The position numbers were made by a program, and so were the translations under genes. From an uncultured Erythrobacter sp. (GTDB lineage: Bacteria; Pseudomonadota; Alphaproteobacteria; Sphingomonadales; Sphingomonadaceae), in NCBI GenBank assembly GCA_947258465.1, contig CAMYIQ010000320.1:1-36254 (forward strand): a DNA stretch of 36,254 nt, given 5' to 3'. The notes beneath the pieces are model-generated. The model did no database searches and was not told the DNA's origin. It was given only the letters and a program-made list of their open reading frames with translations. Below, piece by piece: positions 8,762-17,876 of the stretch. The stretch's first letter is position 1, and every line of letters begins with the position of its first letter.

Positions 8762-11010
8762 CAGAAAGCCTGCCCCAAGGAGATATAGACCCCGACGGCG
8801 GAATCCTCCGGCTCGGGATTGAGCGGGACACCAACGTCGAACCGGATAGGTCCGAAGCCGGTTGTATAGCGCAAGCCGATACCCGCACCCATCTTGATCT
8901 CGCCGAAATCGGGCGTTGCCGAAGTCGATACGCTGCCGAGATCGAAGAACGGCACGACCGAAACCGCGCCGTCGAGGAATCCAGTCCCTATTCTGGCCTC
9001 GATCGAGGCTTCGACTAGGCTGCGCCCGCCGATCGGCTCCATAAATTCGTTTTTGGGGCCGATTGCCTGATAGCCATAACCGCGAACCGAGCCGCCGCCT
9101 CCGGCATAAAGCCTCCGCGACGGCGCAACCCCGATCAGCTCGGCCCCCTGAATGCTGGCGAAAGCGGCCCGTGCGGCAAGTATCGTCCGTTCCCCGACCG
9201 ACTGGTAATAGGACGCATCGACCCGGTTGCGGAGGTAATAATACTGTTGCCCCCGCGTGCGCGAGGTTTCCGGAGCGAGAAAGCCGGTCACGCGGTAGCC
9301 GCGCGTGGGATCGAGCAGGGAATCGCTCGTATCGATTGTGGCGCGGCCGAACAGCGCCCCGACGAAATAAGTCTGGCGCGGGCGCGCTATCCCGTCGACG
9401 ATTCGGTTGCGTTCGTCGGTGGCGAGTATTTCCGCCCCGACGCCCCAGGCTAGCGGTTTCTGGAACAGCAGCGTCGAGGTGCGTTCATACGTCCCGGTCA
9501 GCGCCACCGTGCGCGCATCATAGGCCACCGTATCGATGCTGGAAGCATAGGCATCGACGGTGAGGACCTTGTCGCGCCCGCCGAAATTGTTCTTGCGGAA
9601 GGTGATCCCGGCAAGCTGTTCGCGCGTGCCCAAGATGCTGCGCAGCCGCAGCGCGCCTTCGGGCGGAAACAGGTTGCGATGCTCCCAGCTCGCCTGAATG
9701 CGAACCCCCTCTTCCGAGCCGTACCCGATTGCGCCCGATATGGTGCGCAGCTTCGCCCGCTCCATCGTAACATCCATCGCCACCACGCCGGGCTCGTCAC
9801 CCTGCGGCGGCTCTACCTCACGCACTTCGACTCCGACGGTGGACACCAGGCCCGTCGCGGTTACTGCACGGCGAAGATCGAATTCCAGGCTACGTTGATA
9901 GACGTCGCCGGGATCGAACCGGGCGATGCTCGCCAGATGGCGGCTCGAAAGAAACGTCTCGTCGCTGCTGACCACTTCGCCGAACACATATTTGCCGTTC
10001 GGTCGTACCGGCATGGTCAGGTCGCCCTCCACCCGCTCGTGATCGATCAGCAGTTCGGGTTCGTCGATTTCGGCAAAGGCGTACCCGCTTTCGCCCATCG
10101 CCCGGTCGAGGTTGAAGCGCTCGGCGATGATGGTATCCGATTGCAGATAGTCCCCGGTCTCGATCCCGAAGGAATCCCTCAAGGAGACCGCGTCGACTGC
10201 CGCGTCGAGCTCGCCCAGATCGATCGCGCCGACCTTGTAGCGCGGACCGGGCACGATATCGAACCGCACGCGAGGCCTTTGCGTCGCGACATTTTCGCCT
10301 GCATTGCGTGTGCCGATCGTGCGCGTAATCTCGCCATCGTAATAGCCATAGACGCGCAGCAGATTTCCGAGCAGTTCCTCGTCCTCGCGCGCCCTGGCGG
10401 CGAGCTGGGCAACGTTTCCGTCGCCATCGCCAAGCTCCTCGATAGTCGAAAGCGCCTCGAAGCGATCGACGAAATCGCGCCTTTCGCTGAAGGGTGGCTC
10501 TTTCTGCGGAAAACCCAGCGCCAGCGTCGAGGACAAGTCTTCGGTCTCGGCCTCGTCGAACGCAATCTGCGGCGCGTCTTCGAGCAATTGGGCGAACTCG
10601 ATATCCTGTTCCGGTTCGAGCGGTTCAAGCGGATCGAGCTCGATATCCTCGGGCCAGGCCACCGACATGCCGGGAAGGTCGGCGATCGGGGCTTCCAGCT
10701 CCGGACCGGCAGGCATTTCCGTTTCGGAAACGCCCGCATCGTCGGTCCCCCGCTGAGCCCAGTCGTCGGAATTCTCGACGGCTTCGTCGGGTATCAGATC
10801 CTCGAGCGATGGCGGCGCGACGCTGTCCTGCGCGGCAAGCGGCGAAGCAGTCGCAAGCGCGATGGCGGCAGCACAGGCACCAAATGCCAGCCCTATCCGG
10901 TCACTCGGCGATCTTGTATTCCGCAGCGAGGCCGTCCTTGGCCGGAAGAGCGTCGTCCCGCCGCTTGGCGCGGGGAGCCGTAGCGACGGCGATGAGCCGT
11001 TTCTGCTCAT
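8761..11010 (-). CDS. tamA: Autotransporter assembly complex protein TamA (BamA/TamA family outer membrane protein; POTRA + barrel)
   Basis: Contains POTRA-like segments and a C-terminal Omp85 barrel ([37 protein letters not shown] ... [30 protein letters not shown]), with signal peptide [23 protein letters not shown]. Start is uncertain: in-frame ATG at 11010, or CTG at 10926 (see findings). Confidence 0.9.
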   Translation of the reverse strand: MSRNGSSPSLRLPAPSGGTTLFRPRTASLRNTRSPSDRIGLAFGACAAAIALATASPLAAQDSVAPPSLEDLIPDEAVENSDDWAQRGTDDAGVSETEMPAGPELEAPIADLPGMSVAWPEDIELDPLEPLEPEQDIEFAQLLEDAPQIAFDEAETEDLSSTLALGFPQKEPPFSERRDFVDRFEALSTIEELGDGDGNVAQLAARAREDEELLGNLLRVYGYYDGEITRTIGTRNAGENVATQRPRVRFDIVPGPRYKVGAIDLGELDAAVDAVSLRDSFGIETGDYLQSDTIIAERFNLDRAMGESGYAFAEIDEPELLIDHERVEGDLTMPVRPNGKYVFGEVVSSDETFLSSRHLASIARFDPGDVYQRSLEFDLRRAVTATGLVSTVGVEVREVEPPQGDEPGVVAMDVTMERAKLRTISGAIGYGSEEGVRIQASWEHRNLFPPEGALRLRSILGTREQLAGITFRKNNFGGRDKVLTVDAYASSIDTVAYDARTVALTGTYERTSTLLFQKPLAWGVGAEILATDERNRIVDGIARPRQTYFVGALFGRATIDTSDSLLDPTRGYRVTGFLAPETSRTRGQQYYYLRNRVDASYYQSVGERTILAARAAFASIQGAELIGVAPSRRLYAGGGGSVRGYGYQAIGPKNEFMEPIGGRSLVEASIEARIGTGFLDGAVSVVPFFDLGSVSTSATPDFGEIKMGAGIGLRYTTGFGPIRFDVGVPLNPEPEDSAVGVYISLGQAF

Positions 11011-11743
11011 GCTCGGGCATGCGTTCCCATCCGCTGCGGCCGAGCCGTTCGAGCGGGCGGTAGCGAATTTTGTACTGCATCCGCTCGGCCCCTTCGACCC
11101 AATAGCCGAGATAGACGTAAGGCAGTCCGTTTTCCGCGGCACGGCGGATGTGGTCGAGGATGATGTAGTTTCCAAGCCCGGCGCGATCCTTATGGTCAGG
11201 GTCGTAGAAGCTGTAGATCATCGACAGCCCATCGCCCTGGTAGTCGGTGAGACAGGCTCCGACCAGACGACCTGGTTCGGCGCCAATCCCCGGCTCCCGA
11301 TATTCAATGACATAGCTGGATACGCTGGTGTGTTCCACCATATCCGCAAAGTCGGTCTCTTCCATCTGCGTCATTCCGCCACCCGGATGGCGCGCAGCGA
11401 GATATTTCCGCAACAGCTCGAACTGTTCCGAGGTTGCCCAGGGACGGCATTCGGTGGCGATCAGATCGTCATGGGCCTTGAGCGTGCGCTTCTGGCTGGA
11501 GGATGGCCGGAACTCATCGGCCACCACGCGAACGGATACACAGGCCTGACAATCGAGGCAGGACGGGCGATAGGCAACCGTCTGGCTGCGGCGGAAGCCG
11601 ATCCGGCCCAAGGCTTCGTTCAGTTCGTCGGCATTGTCGCCGCACAATTCAGTGAAGACCTTTCGCTCGCTCTTGCCCGGCAGATACGGACACGGGGCGG
11701 GACTGGTTACGAAAAACCGGGGAAAGCGGATCGGGGCGGTCAC
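10901..11743 (-). CDS. bpt: Aspartate/glutamate leucyltransferase (arginyl/leucyl-tRNA--protein transferase)
   Basis: [33 protein letters not shown]...[16 protein letters not shown]...[26 protein letters not shown]...[25 protein letters not shown] is diagnostic of the ATE/Bpt family. GTG start at 11743, preceded by AGAGGA, is preferred over the ATG at 11797. Confidence 0.93.
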   Translation of the reverse strand: MTAPIRFPRFFVTSPAPCPYLPGKSERKVFTELCGDNADELNEALGRIGFRRSQTVAYRPSCLDCQACVSVRVVADEFRPSSSQKRTLKAHDDLIATECRPWATSEQFELLRKYLAARHPGGGMTQMEETDFADMVEHTSVSSYVIEYREPGIGAEPGRLVGACLTDYQGDGLSMIYSFYDPDHKDRAGLGNYIILDHIRRAAENGLPYVYLGYWVEGAERMQYKIRYRPLERLGRSGWERMPEHEQKRLIAVATAPRAKRRDDALPAKDGLAAEYKIAE

Positions 11744-11836
11744 TTGGCGCTGCGTCCTCTCGAAGGTTAAGAAATTCTTACCTGTTAGACGCTTCAATGC
11801 CAGAGCCGGTCCCGCGTTAAAACCCTCTTAACCATG

Positions 11837-11855
11837 AAAAGCGGGCCTTGCCCGC
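11837..11855 (-). terminator. Putative intrinsic terminator downstream of threonine ammonia-lyase
   Basis: On the minus strand: GCGGGC-AAG-GCCCGC-TTTT, about 60 nt after the ilvA stop. Stem is short and the T-run is only 4. Confidence 0.5.
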
Positions 11856-11914
11856 CGACCAGTTCGAAAAGCGCGCCGAACCCGAAGATCGCCGGCGCTG
11901 GCCGGGCATGCCAT

Positions 11915-13165
11915 TCAGGCCAGCTCTGCGAGCTCCACACTATAGCCCTTTTCGCGGAGCGCATCGACCAGCCGATCGATCTGCTCCCCGTCGCGGGCTT
12001 CGCATTCGATCTCCGCCGTCAGCCCTTTCGCCGGCAGAGTGGTGAAAATGCGCTGATGGTAGATCTCGATGATATTGACGTTATGCGCGTTGAATTCGCG
12101 CATCACCTTGAACAAGGCCCCCGGGCGATCCTGCAAAACGATCTGCAAGCGCGCCAGACGTCCCGAACGGGCGAGATCGCGCAGCAGCACGTTGGCGAGC
12201 AGGCGCGTGTCGATATTGCCGCCGCACAGGACGAGCCCGACGGTCTTGCCCGCGAATTTTTCCGGATTGGACAGCACGGCCGCGAGCCCGGCCGCCCCTG
12301 CACCCTCGACCACGGTCTTTTCGATCTGAAGCAGCAGCGACACCGAATGCTCGAGCTTCGGTTCCTTCACCAACAACACCTCGTCGACCAGTTCGGCGAT
12401 GATCTGGCGGGTGAACTGGCCCGGCGCCTTGACGGCGATCCCTTCCGCCAGCGTATCACCGCCGCAGGGGCGATCGTCCCCGGTCACGGCGGAATACATC
12501 GACGGATAGAGTTCGGCCTGCACCCCGACCATTTCGATTTCCGGCTTCAGCGCCTTGGCGACCGTTGCCATGCCGCTCATCAACCCGCCGCCGCCGATCG
12601 GCACGACGAGACAATCGAAATCATCCTTGTCCGCGAGCATTTCGAGCGCAACCGTGCCCTGCCCCGCCGCCACCAACGGATCGTCGAAGGGGTGAACGAA
12701 GGTGAGCCCGCGCTCTTTCTCCAGCTCGCGCGCATGAGCATAGGCTTCGTCGAAAGTCTCGCCATGCAGAACCACATTACCGCCGACGCTTTCGGTCTGC
12801 ATCACTTTCACGCTGGGCGTGGTCTGCGGCATAACGATCGTGACCGGCACGCCGAGGCGGCGACCGTGATAGCTCAGCCCCTGGCTGTGATTGCCGGCCG
12901 AGGCGGCGATCACGCCGCGCGCCTTCTGTTCATCGTCGAGATGCAGCAGCGCATTCAATGCGCCGCGCTCCTTATAGGCGGCGGTGAACTGGTGGTTTTC
13001 GAATTTGAGCCAGATATCGGCTCCGCAAATCTCCGACAGCGTTTGCGAGTGCAGCATCGGCGTGCGCACCACCGCGCCTTCGATCCGCGCAGCAGCGGCG
13101 CGCACATCGTCGAGGGTCAGGAGCTCGGTCGCCTTGGAGGCGCGCACGGAAGATGCTTCGGTCAT
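11915..13165 (-). CDS. ilvA: Threonine ammonia-lyase (biosynthetic/catabolic type with C-terminal ACT domain)
   Basis: PLP-lysine region WLKFENHQFTAAYKERGALNALLHL; glycine-rich VVPIGGGGLMSGMATV; ACT-like C-terminus (RLARLQIVLQDRPGALFKVMREFNAHNVNIIEIYHQR). Confidence 0.92.
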   Translation of the reverse strand: MTEASSVRASKATELLTLDDVRAAAARIEGAVVRTPMLHSQTLSEICGADIWLKFENHQFTAAYKERGALNALLHLDDEQKARGVIAASAGNHSQGLSYHGRRLGVPVTIVMPQTTPSVKVMQTESVGGNVVLHGETFDEAYAHARELEKERGLTFVHPFDDPLVAAGQGTVALEMLADKDDFDCLVVPIGGGGLMSGMATVAKALKPEIEMVGVQAELYPSMYSAVTGDDRPCGGDTLAEGIAVKAPGQFTRQIIAELVDEVLLVKEPKLEHSVSLLLQIEKTVVEGAGAAGLAAVLSNPEKFAGKTVGLVLCGGNIDTRLLANVLLRDLARSGRLARLQIVLQDRPGALFKVMREFNAHNVNIIEIYHQRIFTTLPAKGLTAEIECEARDGEQIDRLVDALREKGYSVELAELA

Positions 13166-13271
13166 GGATCGCCCCTACGGCCCGCTCCGCTCGGGCGCAA
13201 TCGCCGAAAGGGTTTGCCTCGCGCAAGCTATGCCTTATCGCGGGCGTTCAAATCCGCAGGGGCCGCCTCGA

Positions 13272-14921
13272 ATGAAGTTCCAATTCCTCGCCACCGCCAT
13301 TGCTCTGGCCATCGCCGTACCGACACAGGCCGACGTGCTGATCGACAATGTCGAAGGGCTTACCATCGGCGATGATGGCAAGGTTCAGCGTTTCACGGCC
13401 CTGGTGGTCGACGACGAGGGCAAGATCGCGCAGATCGTCGAACCGGGCGAAGACAAGCCGCAGACCGATTATCGCGAGGACGGTGAAGGCGCGGTGATGA
13501 TCCCCGGCCTGATCGATGCCCATGCGCATGTCATGGGGATCGGCATCGGCGCGCTTACGCTCGACCTGTCGAATACCAATTCACTCGCCGAAGCGCTGGA
13601 CAAAATCCGCCGGTTCGCCGCAGAAAACGAAGCCCGTCCCTGGATCCTGGGACGCGGCTGGAACCAGGAAAAATGGGGGCTGGGCCGCTTCCCCAGCGCC
13701 GCCGAACTCGACAGTGCGGTCGCCGACCGTCCGGTCTATCTTGCTCGGGTCGACGGGCATGCCGGCTGGGCCAATACGCTCGCCATGCAGGCGGCAGGAG
13801 TTACGGCGGCAAGCGAAAGCCCTGCCGGTGGCCGGATCGAGCGCTTGCCCGGTTCGCGGCAGCCTTCGGGCGTCTTCGTTGATGCCGCAGAGGAGTTGAT
13901 GCACGCGGCGATCCCGGCACCGCGACCGAAGGAGCGCGACCTCGCCTTTACCGAAGCGCAGCAGGTCCTACACCGCCATGGCATAACCGCCGTCGCCGAT
14001 ATGGGCACCACGATCGAGGACTGGCAGGCCTTCCGCCGGGCGGGCGACAGGGGCGCGCTGACGCTGAGAATCATGGCCTACGCGGCAGGGCCTGAACAGA
14101 TGGAACTGATCGCAGGCGCGGCCCCCTCGCCCTGGCTGTATGACGACAAGCTGCGGATGAATGGGGTCAAGCTCTATATCGACGGCGCCCTGGGCAGCCG
14201 CGGTGCCTGGCTCAAACGCCCCTATGCAGACGATCCGGGCAATACCGGTCTGCCGATCACCGGCCCCGCCAAGCTGCGCAATATCCTCGTGCGCGCCGCC
14301 CAGAGCAATTTCCAGCCCGCGATCCACGCAATCGGCACGGCGGCGAACGCGGACGCGCTCAACGCCATTACGGAAATCGCCGAGAGTTTTCCGGGCGACC
14401 GCCGCTGGCGGATCGAGCATGTCCAGATCGTCGACCCGGTCGACCTGCCCAAGCTCGGCCGCAACGGCATCATCGCCTCGATGCAGCCCGTCCACCAGAC
14501 CAGCGACAGGCTGATGGCGGAAGCCCGGCTCGGTCCGGACAGGCTCGAGGGCGCCTATGCCTGGAACACCATCCTGCAATTGGGTGGAAGGCTGGCCTTC
14601 GGATCGGACGCACCGGTGGAATCGCCCGATCCCTTCGCTGGCCTGGCCGCGGCCACCACGCGCATGGACGCCAATGGCGAGCCCTTCGGCGGTTGGCGCC
14701 CGCAGGACCGGGTCAATCGCGAGCAGGCGCTGGCCGGCTTTACCAGCGAAGCCGCCTATGCCGGCTTTGCCGAAGGACGTTTCGGCAGACTGCTACCGGG
14801 CGAACGGGCCGACTTCGTCCTGATCGACCGCGATCCGCTGCTGGCGACGCCCAGCGAACTGCGCGCGACCAAGGTGCTCGAGACCTGGGTCGGCGGACGC
14901 AAGGTTTACGACGCGGACTGA
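13272..14921 (+). CDS. Secreted amidohydrolase family protein (YtcJ-like, Amidohydro_3)
   Basis: Signal peptide MKFQFLATAIALAIAVPTQADVLI; metal-binding MIPGLIDAHAHVMG; GRGWNQEKWG; RIEHVQIVDPVDLPKL; LAFGSDAPVESPDPFAGLAAA; ERADFVLIDRDPL. The listed ORF start at 12984 is upstream of the true start. Confidence 0.9.
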   Translation: MKFQFLATAIALAIAVPTQADVLIDNVEGLTIGDDGKVQRFTALVVDDEGKIAQIVEPGEDKPQTDYREDGEGAVMIPGLIDAHAHVMGIGIGALTLDLSNTNSLAEALDKIRRFAAENEARPWILGRGWNQEKWGLGRFPSAAELDSAVADRPVYLARVDGHAGWANTLAMQAAGVTAASESPAGGRIERLPGSRQPSGVFVDAAEELMHAAIPAPRPKERDLAFTEAQQVLHRHGITAVADMGTTIEDWQAFRRAGDRGALTLRIMAYAAGPEQMELIAGAAPSPWLYDDKLRMNGVKLYIDGALGSRGAWLKRPYADDPGNTGLPITGPAKLRNILVRAAQSNFQPAIHAIGTAANADALNAITEIAESFPGDRRWRIEHVQIVDPVDLPKLGRNGIIASMQPVHQTSDRLMAEARLGPDRLEGAYAWNTILQLGGRLAFGSDAPVESPDPFAGLAAATTRMDANGEPFGGWRPQDRVNREQALAGFTSEAAYAGFAEGRFGRLLPGERADFVLIDRDPLLATPSELRATKVLETWVGGRKVYDAD

Positions 14922-15700
14922 GGTTCTTCGGGCTTGTCGACTTCCGCTTTGCGGCGCTTCTCGGTCAGCCGCATCAGCACAAGCGAACCTTCGAACAACA
15001 GCAGCAGCGGCACCGCCAACAAAAGCTGCGAGCCCGGATCGGGCGGTGTGATGATCGCCGCGAGCGCGACCACTGCAACGATGACGTAGCGGCGTGCGGA
15101 AACAAGTTGATCGCGCGTGACGATCCCTGCGCGGTGAAGCAGCAGGAGCAGCACCGGCAGCAGGAAGCTCATCCCGAAAGCGAGGATGAACTGCATCACC
15201 AGGCCGAGATATTCGTTCGCAGTCGGCAGAGCCTGGATTTCGAGCCCGCCTGCCGTCCCCTCGAAGCCGAGGAACCAGCGGAACGCCGTCGGCATCACCA
15301 CGTAATAGGCCAGCGCCGCGCCCATGGTGAACAGGATCGGCGTTGCCAGCAGGAAGGGCAGGAAGGCCTTCTTTTCCTTCGCATAGAGCCCGGGCGCAAC
15401 GAAGGCCCATAGCTGGTTGGCGATGATCGGGAAGCTGAGACAGAACCCCGCGAACAGCGCGACCTTCAGCTCGACGAAGAACACTTCGTACAGCTTGGTG
15501 AAGATCAGTTGCCCTTCGCCTTCCGCGAAGGAGTTCTTCAGCGGCTGGATGAGAAAGCCGAGGATCGGGTCGGCGAAATAGAGGCTGATGCCGAAGGCGA
15601 TCGCCAGCGCGAGCACGCAGCGCACCAGCCGCGCGCGCAATTCAATCAAATGATCGAGCAGCGGTGCCTGGCTGTCGTCGATATCCTTGATCACGGCCAT
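14906..15700 (-). CDS. tatC: Twin-arginine translocase subunit TatC
   Basis: DSQAPLLDHLIELRARLVRCVLALAIAFGISLYFADPILGFL...; six-TM TatC pattern; adjacent to tatB and tatA. Confidence 0.96.
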   Translation of the reverse strand: MAVIKDIDDSQAPLLDHLIELRARLVRCVLALAIAFGISLYFADPILGFLIQPLKNSFAEGEGQLIFTKLYEVFFVELKVALFAGFCLSFPIIANQLWAFVAPGLYAKEKKAFLPFLLATPILFTMGAALAYYVVMPTAFRWFLGFEGTAGGLEIQALPTANEYLGLVMQFILAFGMSFLLPVLLLLLHRAGIVTRDQLVSARRYVIVAVVALAAIITPPDPGSQLLLAVPLLLLFEGSLVLMRLTEKRRKAEVDKPEEPQSAS

Positions 15701-15701
15701 G

Positions 15702-16136
15702 TCAGGCGCCCTTGCCCGCAGGGGGCGGGTCGAGCGGCAATGGTGGTTCGTCCGAATGCTCGGGCGCTTTCACCGGCGCCGCACGCTCGATCGCAGCTTC
15801 GGCCGCCGCGTCCGCATCGGGAACCTCGTCAGCCGAAGAAAGCGGCTGCATTTCGTTGGGCAGCAGGTTCTCGGGCGCCCCGGCCTCGGGCGTCGAGCCA
15901 TCGGGATACTTGGCCATGATCTCCTTGTTCCGCGCGGCCCACTTTTCTTCCATTTCCTCGATTTCGGCCTGACGGACGACTTCGTCCAGCCCGGCGCGGA
16001 AATGGTTCGACATGCGGCGCAGCTTGCCGATCCAGCGCCCTGCATGACGCAGCGCCTTGGGCATGTCCTTCGGGCCGATCACGAGGATCGCCACGATGAC
16101 GATCACCAGCAGTTCGCTGGCGCCGATATCGAACAT
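15702..16136 (-). CDS. tatB: Sec-independent protein translocase subunit TatB
   Basis: MFDIGASELLVIVIVAILVIGPKDMPKALRHAGRWIGKLRRMSNHFRAGLDE: TatB N-terminal TM helix, hinge and amphipathic helix. Confidence 0.95.
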   Translation of the reverse strand: MFDIGASELLVIVIVAILVIGPKDMPKALRHAGRWIGKLRRMSNHFRAGLDEVVRQAEIEEMEEKWAARNKEIMAKYPDGSTPEAGAPENLLPNEMQPLSSADEVPDADAAAEAAIERAAPVKAPEHSDEPPLPLDPPPAGKGA

Positions 16137-16160
16137 GGCCTGCCTCGCTTTCTAGCGAAC

Positions 16161-16391
16161 TTACTTGGTGTCGGTGGTTTGCTGCTTGACCTGGTCCGGC
16201 GTCAGCCCCTCATCGGCGGGCTTCGCTTCATGGCCGATCTGCTTTGCAGGTGCCTCGTCTTCATTCATGCCTTGCTTGAAGCTTTTAATGCCTTTGCCGA
16301 AATCCCCCATCATTTCGGAGATGCGACCCCGACCAAAGAGGACGAGGACGACGACGGCGATGATGGCGATCTGCCAGACACTGAGACCCAT
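16161..16391 (-). CDS. tatA: Twin-arginine translocase subunit TatA
   Basis: MGLSVWQIAIIAVVVLVLFGRGRISEMMGDFGKGIKSFKQGM: canonical TatA. Confidence 0.96.
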   Translation of the reverse strand: MGLSVWQIAIIAVVVLVLFGRGRISEMMGDFGKGIKSFKQGMNEDEAPAKQIGHEAKPADEGLTPDQVKQQTTDTK

Positions 16392-16452
16392 GGGACCTTC
16401 TCTTTCGAATTGCTTGCAGACGAATATAGGCGCTGCAGCAGCCTAGCGCCAG

Positions 16453-17067
16453 TCAGGCTTCACCCGAGGCCTCTTTATCATCCTCGTTTGTGTCCGAATC
16501 ACCGGCTGCGGGGCCTGAGATCAGCTCTTCATAGGCATCCTCTACAGGATCGAGCAGGCCGGTCGCCCGCAATTCGGCGATTCCGGGCAGGTCGCGGCGA
16601 CTCGACAGGCCGAAATGATCGAGAAATTCGGGCGTTGTCGCATAGATCGTCGGGCGCCCCGGCACTTCGCGCCGTCCGGCAATCTTCACCCAGCCTGCCT
16701 CCATCAGCACGTCGAGCGTGCCACCCGATGTCTGCACCCCGCGAATCGATTCGATCTCGGCGCGGCTGACCGGCTCGTGATAGGCGATGATCGCCAGCAC
16801 TTCGGTCGCCGCGCGGCTCAGACGGCGGAGCTGTTCTTTCTCGCGGCGCAGAAGATGCGCCAGATCGGGTGCCGTCTCGAAATGCCAGCGTTTGCCGCGC
16901 TCGACGAGCTGGACGCCGCGTTTTTCGTAATCTTCGGCGACACTGCGCAATGCCGCGCGCACATCGCCCACCGCTGCATCGCCGAGAAAGCCCGCCAGTG
17001 CTTCCGCCGTCATCGGTTCTTCCGCAGCGAACAGCGCGGCTTCGACGGCGCGGGCGAGTTCGTCCAT
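16453..17067 (-). CDS. scpB: SMC-Scp complex subunit ScpB
   Basis: MDELARAVEAALFAAEEPMTAEALAGFLG...LSRAATEVLAIIAYHEPVSRAEIESIRGVQTSGGTLDVLMEAGWVKIAGRREVPGRPTIYATTPEFLDHFGL. Start overlaps the scpA stop (ATGA). Confidence 0.95.
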   Translation of the reverse strand: MDELARAVEAALFAAEEPMTAEALAGFLGDAAVGDVRAALRSVAEDYEKRGVQLVERGKRWHFETAPDLAHLLRREKEQLRRLSRAATEVLAIIAYHEPVSRAEIESIRGVQTSGGTLDVLMEAGWVKIAGRREVPGRPTIYATTPEFLDHFGLSSRRDLPGIAELRATGLLDPVEDAYEELISGPAAGDSDTNEDDKEASGEA

Positions 17068-17876
17068 CAGCCGGGCATCCGGCGCAGGCGCAGGGGGCCG
17101 AAAGTATCCTCCTGCTGCAATTCCGCCTTGCCCAGCCGCGCCAGTTCGAGCGCGGCAACGAAGCTCGATGCCAGCGCCGAGCGCTTGAGCCGCGGTTCGG
17201 CATGTGGCGGAAGGAAATCGCGCAGTTCTATCCAGTCCAGCGTCACGCCGAGCATGTTGGAGACCCGGTCCAACGCGGATTCGAGCGTCATGACGGGCCG
17301 CTCGCGGACCATGTGGATGGCAGGCGCGGTGCGGGCTTTCACACGGCCATAAGCCTCGATCAACGCGAATTGGTCGCACCGCCATTTGGTCTTGCGGGCG
17401 ATCTCGAGCCCTTCGGGATTGCCTCGCAGGAACACGTCGCGCCCGATCCGGTCGCCGCCCATCAGACGCGCCGCCGCATCGCGCATTGCGCCAAGACGCT
17501 GGAGGCGCAGTTGCAGTTTGAGCGCGAGTTCCTCGGGACTGGGGTCTTCCTGCTCTTCCTTTGGCAGAAGCATCGCCGATTTGAGATAGGCCAGCCATGC
17601 CGCCATCACGAGATAGTCAGCGGCCAGTTCGAGCTTCAGCGCCTCGGCGCGATCGATATAGCCCAGATACTGGTCGACCAGCGCCAGGATCGAGATCGAC
17701 CGCAAATCCACCTTTTGCCGCCGCGCGAGGTCGAGCAACAGATCGAGCGGTCCTTCCCACCCGTCGAGTTCGAGATAGAGCGCATTTCCGTCGCCCGGCC
17801 CGTCCCGCGCGATGCCGTCCCATTCCTCCTGCGTGCCCGGATCGGGGTCGGCGAACAGGAGACCATCGCTGGTCAT
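17067..17876 (-). CDS. scpA: Segregation and condensation protein A
   Basis: LELDGWEGPLDLLLDLARRQKVDLRSISILALVDQYLGYI...LAADYLVMAAWLAYLKSAMLLP: ScpA signature; adjacent to scpB. Confidence 0.95.
   Translation of the reverse strand: MTSDGLLFADPDPGTQEEWDGIARDGPGDGNALYLELDGWEGPLDLLLDLARRQKVDLRSISILALVDQYLGYIDRAEALKLELAADYLVMAAWLAYLKSAMLLPKEEQEDPSPEELALKLQLRLQRLGAMRDAAARLMGGDRIGRDVFLRGNPEGLEIARKTKWRCDQFALIEAYGRVKARTAPAIHMVRERPVMTLESALDRVSNMLGVTLDWIELRDFLPPHAEPRLKRSALASSFVAALELARLGKAELQQEDTFGPLRLRRMPG

Noticed and set aside
7013-8788. 591-aa plus-strand ORF antisense to tamB
   Set aside because: Shadow ORF of a GC-rich codon pattern; composition lacks protein-family signals and the opposite strand is clearly tamB.
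9679-10983. 434-aa plus-strand ORF antisense to tamA
   Set aside because: Shadow ORF; minus strand encodes a recognisable Omp85 protein.
11834-13375. 513-aa plus-strand ORF antisense to ilvA
   Set aside because: Shadow ORF of threonine ammonia-lyase; no signal for a real product.
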